Positions 1-8,159 of a stretch of 64,000 nt of DNA are shown here, piece after piece (position 1 is the stretch's first letter; each line of letters opens with the position of its first letter). Position numbers and translations under genes: made by a program. The notes under the pieces were generated by a model, which did not search any database, was not told the DNA's origin, and saw only the letters and a program-made list of their open reading frames with translations. The DNA is from Bacteroidales bacterium UBA1181 (lineage in GTDB: Bacteria; Bacteroidota; Bacteroidia; Bacteroidales; Paludibacteraceae). Location of the stretch: positions 34,728 through 98,727 of the forward strand of contig DBYR01000014.1 in the NCBI GenBank assembly GCA_002310215.1, in the 5' to 3' direction.

Positions 1-210
1 AAATACGAGGCGGCCCAATTGCAGGATAATATGACTTTGCTGAAGCGGGCGAACAACCTCGCCTATTATGAGTTGTTGGGCGATGCGAACCTGCTCTATG
101 AGGATGTGGCGAATTACAGGAAGGTTTCTCCTGAGGATGTGCGCCGATATGCGAGGGAGGTGTTCGTGCCGGAGAATGGTTCGACGCTGATATACAGGGC
201 GAAAAATTAA
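1..210 (+). CDS. M16 family zinc peptidase, C-terminal end (partial)
   Basis: Only the last 69 residues are in the window; the frame is open from base 1 and stops with TAA at 208-210. The helical tail ending NYRKVSPEDVRRYAREVF followed by a short strand is typical of the C-terminal domain of M16 (insulinase/pitrilysin-like) peptidases, which in Bacteroidetes are usually periplasmic or lipoprotein enzymes. The zinc-binding HXXEH motif lies upstream and cannot be checked, so this could also be an inactive M16 partner subunit. The gene is followed by AT-rich direct repeats of the GAATTAAGA type. Confidence 0.75.
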   Translation, partial: KYEAAQLQDNMTLLKRANNLAYYELLGDANLLYEDVANYRKVSPEDVRRYAREVFVPENGSTLIYRAKN

Positions 211-327
211 TTATGAATTAAGAGTTAAGAATTAAGAATTGTAAGGACGTGACAATGCCCTTGTCGTATGTTTTGCCTGTTATGTGAATGAAGACGTTTC
301 CCCCTTTAAATTTTAGGGGAGACTTTT

Positions 328-2520
328 TTATGATTTGAAGTAGGCTTGGTCGATGACCAGCGGCAACAGGTTTTCGTCCACGTGGTTCTTTAGCAGCATC
401 TCTTTGTCTTCCTCCATCATCTCGGCGAATAGTTCACTCTCTTCGCCTAATTTCTGTATGCTTGTCGCATAGCAACGGACGGCCTCGCTGATTTTTCCCA
501 GGCAGAGTTCTACGTGTCCGAGATTCAGCCAATCGTGTTGGTCACGTTTCTCCTCCGGTATCTTGAGCGCATATTTCTCCGCTTGCTCCAGTTTGCCGAT
601 GGAGAGGGCGCACCAAGCGATGGCTCTCCATACCTTTTCGTTGTTGTTGGAGAGGTATTCCACCTTGAAGAAGGTGCTGAGCGCCTCTTCGTATTGCTCC
701 ATCTCGAGCAGGCAGTGCCCGATGTTCAGTTGGGTGTTCAGATCGTCTGGGTTGAGCCGTTCCGCTTCCCTGAAGTAACGCAACGCCTGTTCCGTGTGGC
801 GCAGGTTGCGGTGGCAGAAGGCGATTCGCTTGATGGTCCAGACGTTCCCCGTCTTGATGGTGTCCGACTTCTCGTAGTAAGTCAACGCCTCTTTGTAGTT
901 TCCCTCCTTCTGGAAACAATACCCGCATTTCTGCAGTAGCTCGGTGTCGTTGGGTTGCGAGGAGAGCAGGATGATGAAGATGTTCTTCGCCTCCTCGTGG
1001 AACTCCTTCTTGAAGTATAGCTCTCCCATGGCCCGTAGGATGTTCTCCTTGTCGGGGAGCTCCTGTAGGTAAAAGGATTTGTGCAGGAGTAGCCTGAGTT
1101 TGAATATGTCGATGAAGTCCTCTTTGTGCCGACCCAATTTCATGAATCGGTAGAGGTCATGCAAGTATTGTTTGCTGATGGTTATTCTGTTCGCGTTGCT
1201 GTTCAGCGTATTTTGGCTCTCCTTGAGGTCGCGGAGGTTTTCGGCCTCCTCCTTGAAGGATTGGCTCATCGTTTTCTTCTGCTCGTCTGGGAGGTAATTC
1301 AGACCGATCACCATGGAGTATTTGTCCGAGTTGCAGAAGATGGGGCTTTCCAAAGCGCTGTGGAAGAGCGAATCAGCCATTCCGTTGGCGAAGAAGGACG
1401 GGATCTGCGAGTTGGTGTCGAATGGTCTGAACCAGTTGGCGGTCTCGTCGAAGAAGCTGAACGTTTTCATCTCCTTGAATGTGCTGAGGAACACGTCCGA
1501 CCCTTCTAGTTGCATTTCGGAGAACTCCTGTATCTTGTCGGTGATGCCCTTCTTGTCCATCATCTCCTGCCACTCCGGGTTGGCGTCCGCCGATGGCTTC
1601 CCCGCATCCATCAGTTCGTCCAACTTCAGCTTCTTCTTGATGAGGGGGGTGATCTTCTCCATCTCGGGGAGGATGACCTCCTTGATCTTCTTCTCGATGA
1701 TTTCGGTCTCTTTGCTGCGGATGATCTGGAGGAATATCTCTTGCAGGTTATCGCTCACCCCTTCTCCTTTCGCCCAGATGAGGGTGCGGTTGTGTAGGTT
1801 GGAGTAGAGGGGAAGCCTGCTGTTGTAGAGGTAGGCGCTGATCACGAAGCCCGTGATGGCTCTTTGCTTGACCTGCTCGGAGATGCTCAGTTCGTAGGCG
1901 TCGATGAGGATCAGAAACTTGCGTTCGTCGAATATGCGGAACAGACTGGCGGTCAGTGCTGATACGAGGAGGCATTGGTCACACCAATAGATATCCTCGT
2001 CGGTGCAGAGGTCGCTGATGGTTTGAGCCTCGCTCTCCGTCATCTTGTCGTTCAGCCATATGAGGTCGAATAGGCGGTTGGTGTAGTTCTCCCTCTCCCG
2101 CAGGGCGTCCCTGTTCGCTTCGAGGTTGCTGGATAGCCAGTTCATTTTCTCTGTGGAGAGGCGGTCTCGCATCTCTTCGGCGGGAGGGAGGGTGGTTTGC
2201 CCTAAGTCTTTCTTTTTACCGTAGAGGTGGTTGCTGGCGTTCTGTGTGAAGATGCCCTCACGGAGGCGGTCCGCCAGTTCCAGCAGGTCCGTGCGCAGTT
2301 GGTCGTATATCTTCTTCTGCTCCTTATCCTTCGTGCCGGACAGGGCATATTGCAGCATGTATTGGTAGGTCGTTTCGATGCGGCGGCACTCGTCGGTCAT
2401 CTCCCCCGATTGCCTGATGTCCAACAGCGTGTGCAGGATGTCGAGCGCAGGCTTGATCCTCTTCTCCGTCACGTGGGCGCATAATTCTCTGTAGAGTGTC
2501 TCTATTTCCTTGTTGGTCAT
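328..2520 (-). CDS. TPR-repeat protein of unknown function
   Basis: A 730-residue protein without a visible signal peptide, so probably cytoplasmic. The last third (about residues 500-690) holds five or more tetratricopeptide repeats, a protein-protein interaction scaffold, for example the segments beginning GELYFKKEFHEEA and NIGHCLLEMEQYEEA. The N-terminal 450 residues are helical and charged and match no family I can name. I start it at the ATG at 2518-2520 (MTNKEIETLY); the frame stays open further upstream only because it overlaps the preceding gene. Its ATG overlaps that gene's TGA in ATGA, so the two are probably translationally coupled. Confidence 0.8.
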   Translation of the reverse strand: MTNKEIETLYRELCAHVTEKRIKPALDILHTLLDIRQSGEMTDECRRIETTYQYMLQYALSGTKDKEQKKIYDQLRTDLLELADRLREGIFTQNASNHLYGKKKDLGQTTLPPAEEMRDRLSTEKMNWLSSNLEANRDALRERENYTNRLFDLIWLNDKMTESEAQTISDLCTDEDIYWCDQCLLVSALTASLFRIFDERKFLILIDAYELSISEQVKQRAITGFVISAYLYNSRLPLYSNLHNRTLIWAKGEGVSDNLQEIFLQIIRSKETEIIEKKIKEVILPEMEKITPLIKKKLKLDELMDAGKPSADANPEWQEMMDKKGITDKIQEFSEMQLEGSDVFLSTFKEMKTFSFFDETANWFRPFDTNSQIPSFFANGMADSLFHSALESPIFCNSDKYSMVIGLNYLPDEQKKTMSQSFKEEAENLRDLKESQNTLNSNANRITISKQYLHDLYRFMKLGRHKEDFIDIFKLRLLLHKSFYLQELPDKENILRAMGELYFKKEFHEEAKNIFIILLSSQPNDTELLQKCGYCFQKEGNYKEALTYYEKSDTIKTGNVWTIKRIAFCHRNLRHTEQALRYFREAERLNPDDLNTQLNIGHCLLEMEQYEEALSTFFKVEYLSNNNEKVWRAIAWCALSIGKLEQAEKYALKIPEEKRDQHDWLNLGHVELCLGKISEAVRCYATSIQKLGEESELFAEMMEEDKEMLLKNHVDENLLPLVIDQAYFKS

Positions 2521-3506
2521 GCGTTCGTTTTTTTCTTGTTGAAGTAGAACATGAGGGCCATGGCGAGTATGCCCACTGAGATCAGCATGAGGGTTTGGGA
2601 ACCATGGACTAACAGGGCGAAGGAGCAGGCTTGGTCTTCGAACACACCGTAGGTGACGAGGGTCCCGATTACCAGGACGTGCCATGCGCCCAGACCGCCC
2701 TGCACTGGGGCGATGATGCCGAGGCTACCCATGACGAACGCGGAGAGTCCGCAGAGCATGCTCAGGTTCTCCGTGTAGTCGAAAGCGAAGAAGCAGAGGT
2801 AGAACATGAAATAGTAGCAGACGAAGATGAGGATGGAGTAGAGGATGAAGAGCCCCTTGTGCTCCAGTTTCAGCACGGATTTCAGTCCGTTGACCACATT
2901 CGAGAGCATCTCCTTGATCTTCGCGTATATCTTTGTGTTCTTGATCGCCTTCCTGAATAGGAGAGGTAAGGCGATGAGCGAAACGATGATTATCCAAGTG
3001 ATAGGGTTGGATAAGAGTCCGATGGCCCCCTCGATGAGGTGGTATTGCTCCGCCAATTGCATGATTTCGGAGTATTGTAGGACGATGGTGAGGAGGATGA
3101 CGAAGCCCTCCACGATGATGTCCACGCTTCTGTCCACGATGAGCGTGCCGAGCAATTCTGTGAAGGGAACCCCCTCGTATTTCTTCACCAAGCCACACCG
3201 GGCGATCTCACCGGCTCTCGGCACGGCGTAGTTGATGCAATATCCGGCCATGACGGCTCCGTATACGTTCCAGAGGTTCACCTCCTTCCCGAGCGGGTCG
3301 ATCAGCATTTTCCATCTTACGGCGCGCAGGAAGTGGCTCAGGAGGGCGATGAAGAGAGGAATGATGATCCAGATGATTCTGACGCCGCGGAGGTTGTCCA
3401 TCAATGTGTCGATGTCCCAATCCTTGTAGACGTACCAAAAAATAAGGATTCCCAAGCCTAGGGAGAATATAACTTTAAGTGCGGTTTTTATGTTATCTTT
3501 CTTCAT
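2517..3506 (-). CDS. Flippase-like integral membrane protein (UPF0104/LPG_synthase_TM family)
   Basis: 329 residues with about eight hydrophobic segments spread over the length. The sequence around residues 55-110 (FLRAVRWKMLI, then NYAVPRAGEIAR) is the conserved core of the family that contains YbhN, AglD and the flippase half of MprF. Family members are thought to move or modify lipids; the substrate cannot be told here. A -7-like box TAATTTTG on the minus strand at 3524-3531 sits just upstream. It overlaps the downstream TPR gene by four bases, which suggests a two-gene operon. Confidence 0.85.
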   Translation of the reverse strand: MKKDNIKTALKVIFSLGLGILIFWYVYKDWDIDTLMDNLRGVRIIWIIIPLFIALLSHFLRAVRWKMLIDPLGKEVNLWNVYGAVMAGYCINYAVPRAGEIARCGLVKKYEGVPFTELLGTLIVDRSVDIIVEGFVILLTIVLQYSEIMQLAEQYHLIEGAIGLLSNPITWIIIVSLIALPLLFRKAIKNTKIYAKIKEMLSNVVNGLKSVLKLEHKGLFILYSILIFVCYYFMFYLCFFAFDYTENLSMLCGLSAFVMGSLGIIAPVQGGLGAWHVLVIGTLVTYGVFEDQACSFALLVHGSQTLMLISVGILAMALMFYFNKKKTNA

Positions 3507-3614
3507 CGCTGCAATCGTTTACGCAAAATTACTAATATTTATTTTTCTATTGTGATTCCTAATGAAAAATTGTATTTTCGCGCTACCAAATTTTAACGAA
3601 AAATAAGATGGATT

Positions 3615-4442
3615 ATGACAGTTACGCCCAAGAAGTCTCTCGGGCAACACTTTTTGAAGGATCAAAACATTGCTCGGGCAATTGCTGATAGTTTAGGTGT
3701 GAGCTCACCTACACAGGTTTTGGAAGTGGGACCTGGTATGGGTGTGCTAACCCAATATTTGCTTCAAAATGAGCAGATTGATCTCAAAGTGGTGGAACTG
3801 GATAAGGAATCTGTAGACTACCTGAACGTTAACTTCCCTGAATTGAATGGCCGCATCTTGGCGGAGGATTTCCTGAAGTTGGATCTGAATAAGGTCTATC
3901 CGACCGGCGATTTCTATGTGATCGGTAATTATCCGTACAATATATCCAGCCAGATCTTCTTCAAGGTCTTGGAGTACCGCGACCGTATCCCTGTCTGCTC
4001 GGGCATGATACAGAAGGAGGTGGCTGAACGTATGGCCTCCCAGAAGGGTTGTAAGGCCTACGGTATCTTAAGTGTGCTGCTACAAGCTTTTTATGACATA
4101 GAGTACCTTTTCACCGTTCATGAACATGTGTTCGACCCTCCTCCCAAGGTGAAGTCCGCGGTTATCCGTATGAGGAGAAACGGTGTGCATGACTTGGGAT
4201 GCGACGAGGCTTTGTTCGTCCGTGTCGTCAAAACGGCCTTCAACCAGCGCAGGAAAATGTTGCGCAACTCTCTTCAACCTATCTTAGGTAAGGATAATGC
4301 GGTATTCTCGGACGTTGTCTTCACGAAACGCCCTGAGCAGTTATCCGTGCATGAGTTCGTCGACCTGACGAACCTTGTGGAGAAATCAATGCCGGAAGAG
4401 CCGGCCGAAACAAAAAAACAGAAAGAAAATGGAAGAGAGTAA
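3615..4442 (+). CDS. ksgA: 16S rRNA (adenine1518/1519-N6) dimethyltransferase
   Basis: 275 residues, normal length. KsgA dimethylates two adjacent adenines in the 3' terminal hairpin of 16S rRNA late in 30S assembly, using S-adenosylmethionine. The N-terminus KKSLGQHFLKD, the SAM-binding loop VLEVGPGMG (residues 35-43) and the catalytic NYPY motif (105-108) are all present. ATG 3615 is chosen; an ATG at 3608 is in another frame. The TATTTTCG at 3573-3580 is a near-consensus -7 box. The 3' end overlaps the corA start by 14 bp, so ksgA and corA are probably co-transcribed. Confidence 0.97.
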   Translation: MTVTPKKSLGQHFLKDQNIARAIADSLGVSSPTQVLEVGPGMGVLTQYLLQNEQIDLKVVELDKESVDYLNVNFPELNGRILAEDFLKLDLNKVYPTGDFYVIGNYPYNISSQIFFKVLEYRDRIPVCSGMIQKEVAERMASQKGCKAYGILSVLLQAFYDIEYLFTVHEHVFDPPPKVKSAVIRMRRNGVHDLGCDEALFVRVVKTAFNQRRKMLRNSLQPILGKDNAVFSDVVFTKRPEQLSVHEFVDLTNLVEKSMPEEPAETKKQKENGRE

Positions 4443-5397
4443 AGGCATACAACAGGTCAGACTGTTCTATTTTGACAAGGGACGTCTGAAGATGGCGAGG
4501 GATATCTCTATCTTGAAGGAGGTACCGTTGGACAATTTCGTGTGGATCGATTTGAACCACGTCGCCCCGGATACGGAGTCGCAGTTGGAGCAATTCCTGA
4601 AAATCTATATCCAGGAAGAGGAGGAGATGGAGGAGATCGAGATGTCTTCCCGCTTCATCGAGACGGACGACACGTTGGTGGCCAACGCTAGCTTCTTGTT
4701 GGATACGTACGAGAAGGAGACGGTCTCCTTCATCCTGAAGAATGGTATCTTGATCTCTGTGCGTGAAAACGATTATCTGAAGTCCTTCAACGATACGGTG
4801 AAGAAGCTTTTCGCTAACCCGAAGAGCTACCCGACGGGCTTCCATATCTTCGTCGCCCTGCTGGAGACCCGTGTCGAGTATGACGCCGACATGATCGAGG
4901 ACGCCACTTCGGCGATCACCCAGTTGAGCCAGACCTTGACGGTGGCCGAGGACGTCGACGAGGATGTCCTCTTGGAAATCAAGAACATGCAGGAGCGTGT
5001 CATGCACTTGCGTGAGAACGTCGTGGACAAGCACCGCGTCGTCTCCAGCATCCTGCGTAGCGTGTTGGTGCCGGAGGATCTGAAGCCTCGCCTGAACATG
5101 GTGATCAAGGATATCAATTCTCTGGTGGAGCACATCAAATTCGGCTTCGACCGTCTGGATTACCTCCAGGATACCTTCCTCGGTTTGGTTAACATCGAAC
5201 AGAATAAGATCATCAAGATATTCACCTTGGTGTCCGTGATATTCACGCCGCCGACTCTGATCGCGAGCATCTATGGAATGAACTTCGAGTTCATGCCTGA
5301 GCTGCATTGGCGCTACGGTTACCTGATCGCCGTGATCAGCATGGTGGTGGTCAGCATCGGGGTCGTCGTGTGGTTTAAGAAAAAGAATTGGTTGTAA
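4429..5397 (+). CDS. corA: CorA-family magnesium/divalent metal channel
   Basis: 322 residues from ATG 4429 (MEESKGIQQV). The long N-terminal part is cytoplasmic and helical, followed by two C-terminal membrane segments. The signature YGMNF (about 282-286) closes the first segment and forms the pore entrance in CorA pentamers. CorA mediates passive Mg2+ (or Co2+) uptake through the inner membrane. The start lies inside the end of ksgA. The frame is open further upstream, but that part overlaps ksgA and shows no homology. Many Bacteroidales have MgtE rather than CorA next to ksgA; I recall this but could not check it. Confidence 0.95.
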   Translation: MEESKGIQQVRLFYFDKGRLKMARDISILKEVPLDNFVWIDLNHVAPDTESQLEQFLKIYIQEEEEMEEIEMSSRFIETDDTLVANASFLLDTYEKETVSFILKNGILISVRENDYLKSFNDTVKKLFANPKSYPTGFHIFVALLETRVEYDADMIEDATSAITQLSQTLTVAEDVDEDVLLEIKNMQERVMHLRENVVDKHRVVSSILRSVLVPEDLKPRLNMVIKDINSLVEHIKFGFDRLDYLQDTFLGLVNIEQNKIIKIFTLVSVIFTPPTLIASIYGMNFEFMPELHWRYGYLIAVISMVVVSIGVVVWFKKKNWL

Positions 5398-5416
5398 ATG
5401 TTTAATTACCAGATAT

Positions 5417-6523
5417 ATGGCTGAAACGAACTTTGTCGATTACGTGAAGATTTATTGCCGGTCGGGCAAGGGTGGGGCAGGCTCCGCTCATCTGCGCCGT
5501 GAGAAGTATATCCCTAAGGGTGGACCTGACGGTGGTGACGGCGGTCGTGGCGGCCATATCATCCTGCGTGGTAACAAGGATTATTGGACGTTGATCCACC
5601 TGAAGTTCGAAAAGCACATCATGGCGGGCAATGGCGAGAATGGTAGCCAAAGCCGTAGCTTCGGTGCGGATGGCAAGGATAGGATCATCGAAGTGCCTTG
5701 CGGTACGGTGGTCTACGACGCTGACAGCGGCGAGTTCCTCTGCGATGTCACCGCGGACGGACAGGAGGTGATCCTGCTGAGGGGCGGTCGTGGCGGTTTG
5801 GGCAACTGGCACTTCAAATCGGCCACGAACCAGACGCCTCGTTTCGCGCAGCCGGGCGAACCTGCCATCGAGAAGAATGTGATCCTTGAGCTGAAGGTGC
5901 TGGCGGATGTCGGTCTCGTGGGTTTCCCGAACGCTGGCAAGTCCACACTGCTTTCCGCCGTGACGGCCGCCAAGCCTAAGATCGCCAATTATCCCTTCAC
6001 GACGCTGGAGCCTAACCTGGGCATCGTGGCCTACCGCGACCAGAAGTCTTTCGCCATGGCGGATATCCCCGGCATCATCGAAGGCGCTTCGGAGGGCCGT
6101 GGCATCGGGTTGCGTTTCCTCCGCCACATCGAGCGGAACGCTATCCTGCTCTTCCTGATTCCTTGCGATACGGAGGATATCATGAAGGAGTACGAGATCC
6201 TGCTGAACGAGTTGGAGCAATATAATCCTGAACTGCTGAAGAAACAGCGTGTGCTGGGCATCTCCAAGTGCGATATGATCGATGAGGATATGATGAACGA
6301 TATGCGCAAGTTGTTGCCTACGGATGTGCCGTGCGTCTTCTTCTCCTCCATTACGGGCATGGGTCTGATGGAACTGAAGGATCTGCTTTGGGAGGAGCTG
6401 AGCAAGGATGTGGATCGCCACATGACCATGACGCACCGTCCGATGGAGGTGGATGATTATGAGGAGGATGAGGACGAGGAGCTGGGCGACGATATTGAAA
6501 TCGAGTGGGATGACGAAAAATAG
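5417..6523 (+). CDS. obg: GTPase Obg/CgtA, ribosome assembly and stress control
   Basis: 368 residues. The N-terminal glycine-rich Obg fold runs to about residue 155 (KGGPDGGDGGRGG at 34-46). The GTPase domain shows G1 GFPNAGKST (169-177), G3 DIPG (216-219) and a G4 that reads SKCD (283-286) instead of the usual NKxD. The C-terminus is a short acidic tail. Obg binds the 50S subunit and ppGpp and is normally essential. It lies 19 bp after corA and 7 bp before the next small gene, so it is probably in the same transcription unit. Confidence 0.97.
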   Translation: MAETNFVDYVKIYCRSGKGGAGSAHLRREKYIPKGGPDGGDGGRGGHIILRGNKDYWTLIHLKFEKHIMAGNGENGSQSRSFGADGKDRIIEVPCGTVVYDADSGEFLCDVTADGQEVILLRGGRGGLGNWHFKSATNQTPRFAQPGEPAIEKNVILELKVLADVGLVGFPNAGKSTLLSAVTAAKPKIANYPFTTLEPNLGIVAYRDQKSFAMADIPGIIEGASEGRGIGLRFLRHIERNAILLFLIPCDTEDIMKEYEILLNELEQYNPELLKKQRVLGISKCDMIDEDMMNDMRKLLPTDVPCVFFSSITGMGLMELKDLLWEELSKDVDRHMTMTHRPMEVDDYEEDEDEELGDDIEIEWDDEK

Positions 6524-6530
6524 ATGACGT

Positions 6531-6830
6531 ATGTTGGAGTTTCTTGCAGAAAATAATTGTTTGGGCCTATTGGTGGGCCTTCTTACTTTCCTGATTATCG
6601 GACTTTTCCACCCTTTGGTGATCAAAGGGGAGTACTACTTCGGGGTGAAGTGCTGGTGGGTGTTTCTCCTTGCCGGACTTGTTTGTGTGGTCTTGTCCGT
6701 GCTTGCGGAGAATCAGACGGTCTCATCGCTCTTGGGGGTGGTCGCCTTTTCCTGTTTCTGGAGCATCAAGGAGGTTTTCGACCAGCGGAAGAGGGTAGAG
6801 AAGGGGTGGTTCCCGAAACGGCAACGGTAG
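6531..6830 (+). CDS. DUF4491 small membrane protein
   Basis: 99 residues with three predicted membrane segments (about 10-30, 38-57 and 62-80) and a basic C-terminal tail ending PKRQR. The pattern GLFHPLVIKGEYYFG after the first segment resembles the DUF4491 family, a short inner-membrane protein of unknown role common in Bacteroidetes. It starts seven bases after the obg stop and is probably the last gene of the ksgA-corA-obg unit. Beyond it the accessory region begins. Confidence 0.75.
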   Translation: MLEFLAENNCLGLLVGLLTFLIIGLFHPLVIKGEYYFGVKCWWVFLLAGLVCVVLSVLAENQTVSSLLGVVAFSCFWSIKEVFDQRKRVEKGWFPKRQR

Positions 6831-6955
6831 GGGCGTAAGGTGCCTCCGCCCTGTTTTGTTAGTTCCTTGTTCCATATATAGCTTGCAGGTCTTCCCCTTT
6901 AAGCGGGAAGGACGTTTCTTGTGCGTGAAATGCTATGGCACGAATGCCTTTTTTT

Positions 6956-7013
6956 TGTGTTTTTGTCGAGTATAATCGATGGAAAGTGTGTGTTTTTGTC
7001 GAATATAATCGAT
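6956..7013. repeat. Two 25-bp direct repeats upstream of the RAYT gene
   Basis: The copies at 6956-6980 and 6989-7013 differ at one base and are 33 bp apart. Each ends in a near-palindrome, TCGAATATAATCGA or its G variant. The rest of 6831-7053 shows no gene. They could be operator sites or recognition sites linked to the transposase downstream. Confidence 0.7.
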
Positions 7014-7053
7014 AAAATTTATACTATGTTTCTAGAAACATCTGCATGCATAT

Positions 7054-7109
7054 TCTGCCTTCATATTTTGCAGACATCACAAAAACTTATATCTTTGAAA
7101 ATAAATTAA
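7054..7109 (+). promoter_or_regulatory. Left copy of 56-bp direct repeat, with RAYT promoter
   Basis: This 56-bp sequence recurs at 7797-7852 with one mismatch. It contains a full Bacteroidetes promoter: TTTG at 7067-7070, a 19-bp spacer and TATCTTTG at 7090-7097. Transcription would start about ten bases before the RAYT ATG at 7120. Confidence 0.75.
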
Positions 7110-7119
7110 TGATCTGATT

Positions 7120-7716
7120 ATGTTTGCACGACACCATCGGCGGTCGATACGATTGAAGAATTATGATTATTCACAATCTGGAATCTATTTCGTGACGATT
7201 TGCACAAAAAATAGGGAACATATATTTTGTAGCATAGAAAACGGGGAGACAAAGCTGTCAGAAGAAGGAATTATCGCTGACAAATGTTGGATGGAGATAC
7301 CCACCCATTTCCCTGATGTTGTGTTACATGAATATGTCATTATGCCTAATCATATCCATGGTATTATTGAAATAAAAAAATCCATGGATGTATTGGATAG
7401 GGATGCGCGTAACAACGTGGATATACATAACAATGTGGATGCGCGTGACATCGTGGGGGCGAAAAATTTTTCGCCCCTACCACACCCATCATCATTGACG
7501 AATGAATCCATACGACCAACGGGGACGTCACGTACCATTGGATCGATTGTTCGTGGATTCAAAATCGGTGTAACGAAGGGAATCGGTTATTCCCCGTGGC
7601 AGCGCAATTATTATGAACATATCATACGTGATTACATGGAATATGAGAGAATCGCAGAATACATTGTACAAAACCCACTGAAATGGGAAAATGACTGTTT
7701 TTATGGGAACGAATGA
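7120..7716 (+). mobile_element. REP-associated tyrosine transposase (RAYT, IS200-like Y1 family)
   Basis: 198 residues. The HUH-type metal motif reads HIH (78-80, in MPNHIHG) and the likely nucleophile tyrosine lies in QRNYYEHIIRD (161-171), followed by the family ending YIVQNPLKW. Such single-copy enzymes nick single-stranded DNA and are thought to spread REP palindromes. Residues 95-125 look inserted: three 18-bp tandem units (7402-7455) encode DARNNV, DIHNNV and DARDIV, and then a perfect 22-bp palindrome (7456-7477) is translated in frame as GAKNFSP. The gene lies between two copies of a promoter-bearing direct repeat. A broken copy sits at 11.46 kb. Confidence 0.9.
7402..7477. repeat. 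18-bp minisatellite plus 22-bp REP-like palindrome inside the RAYT gene
   Basis: Three 18-bp units (7402-7419, 7420-7437, 7438-7455) are followed directly by a perfect palindrome at 7456-7477 of the form GGGGCGAAAAA joined to its complement. The same arrangement recurs at 11525-11603, where the palindrome is 28 bp. Confidence 0.85.
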
Positions 7717-7796
7717 TGTTTTTATCGCAATAATCTTCTAAGCAAATATTACAACTATTACAGCGAGAATGTGAAGGCCTATAGTACCCGACAATC

Positions 7797-7852
7797 TCTG
7801 CCTTCATATTTTGCAGACATCACAAAAACTTATATCTTTGAAAACAAATTAA
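7797..7852 (+). promoter_or_regulatory. Right copy of 56-bp direct repeat, candidate methyltransferase promoter
   Basis: Second copy of the 7054-7109 repeat, with one mismatch. The promoter elements are intact: TTTG at 7810-7813, 19 bp, TATCTTTG at 7833-7840. The predicted start is near 7847, giving a leader of about 310 nt before the methyltransferase at 8160. No other consensus promoter was seen between 7853 and 8159. Confidence 0.7.
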
Positions 7853-7859
7853 AAAACTG

Positions 7860-8159
7860 ATTTTTACGAACCAGACAGTAAGAATTTTTAAATAGTAACA
7901 TACAGCATTAGCTATTATTCTTGTCCAAATCAAAAGCCTGCAAACTGATGATTTAGAATTATCGGATATACGCTAATCCACGGAGAGTTATGCGCTTTCT
8001 GTACCACTTGTTTAGAGTTAATGCTCTCACCTTTAGGTGTGGGCTAATCTAGCAAGTGGGCGGAGTTCTTGCAGGCTCTCCGTGGACAAGATGGAAAGGC
8101 TCACACCTTTCTTTTTCCCGATAGCGAGATTGATAGTGATGCGCAAACTATCAATCAGC
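7860..8159 (+). promoter_or_regulatory. Long structured untranslated leader of the methyltransferase gene
   Basis: No gene is evident in these 300 bases, but the region is rich in perfect inverted repeats. An 11-bp arm at 7977-7987 pairs with 8076-8086 and encloses a 7-bp stem (8004-8010 with 8053-8059), itself enclosing two small hairpins (AGAG/CTCT and CACC/GGTG). A 9-bp arm at 7935-7943 pairs with 8069-8077, which overlaps the 11-bp arm, so the two foldings compete. Further hairpins lie at 8093-8110 and at 8129-8155 (9-bp arms); the last ends only 4 nt before the ATG and could block ribosomes. A regulatory role is inferred. Confidence 0.5.

Noticed and set aside
4321..5307. Long open frame of 328 codons on the minus strand opposite ksgA-corA
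   Set aside because: Composition (His, Arg, Gln, Leu-rich, no motifs) is typical of a shadow of high-GC coding sequence; the plus strand holds recognisable ksgA and corA.
5402..6625. Open frame of 407 codons on the minus strand opposite obg
   Set aside because: No recognisable domain and low-complexity His/Arg/Gln composition; obg on the plus strand is certain.
6921..7109. Short plus-strand frame of 62 codons across the 25-bp repeats
   Set aside because: It only translates the repeat and promoter sequence and runs into the RAYT promoter; no sign of coding.
7797..7852. Interpretation of the 56-bp repeats as transposon target-site duplications
   Set aside because: Y1/HUH transposases do not make target duplications, and 56 bp is much longer than typical ones; treated instead as a promoter duplication.
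7942..7965. CTGATGA resembling a hammerhead ribozyme core
   Set aside because: The required GAAA and the stems II and III are absent around it.
8037..8159. N-terminal extension of the methyltransferase by 41 residues
   Set aside because: The added residues do not resemble the family start, and the DNA there is dominated by inverted repeats of the leader.
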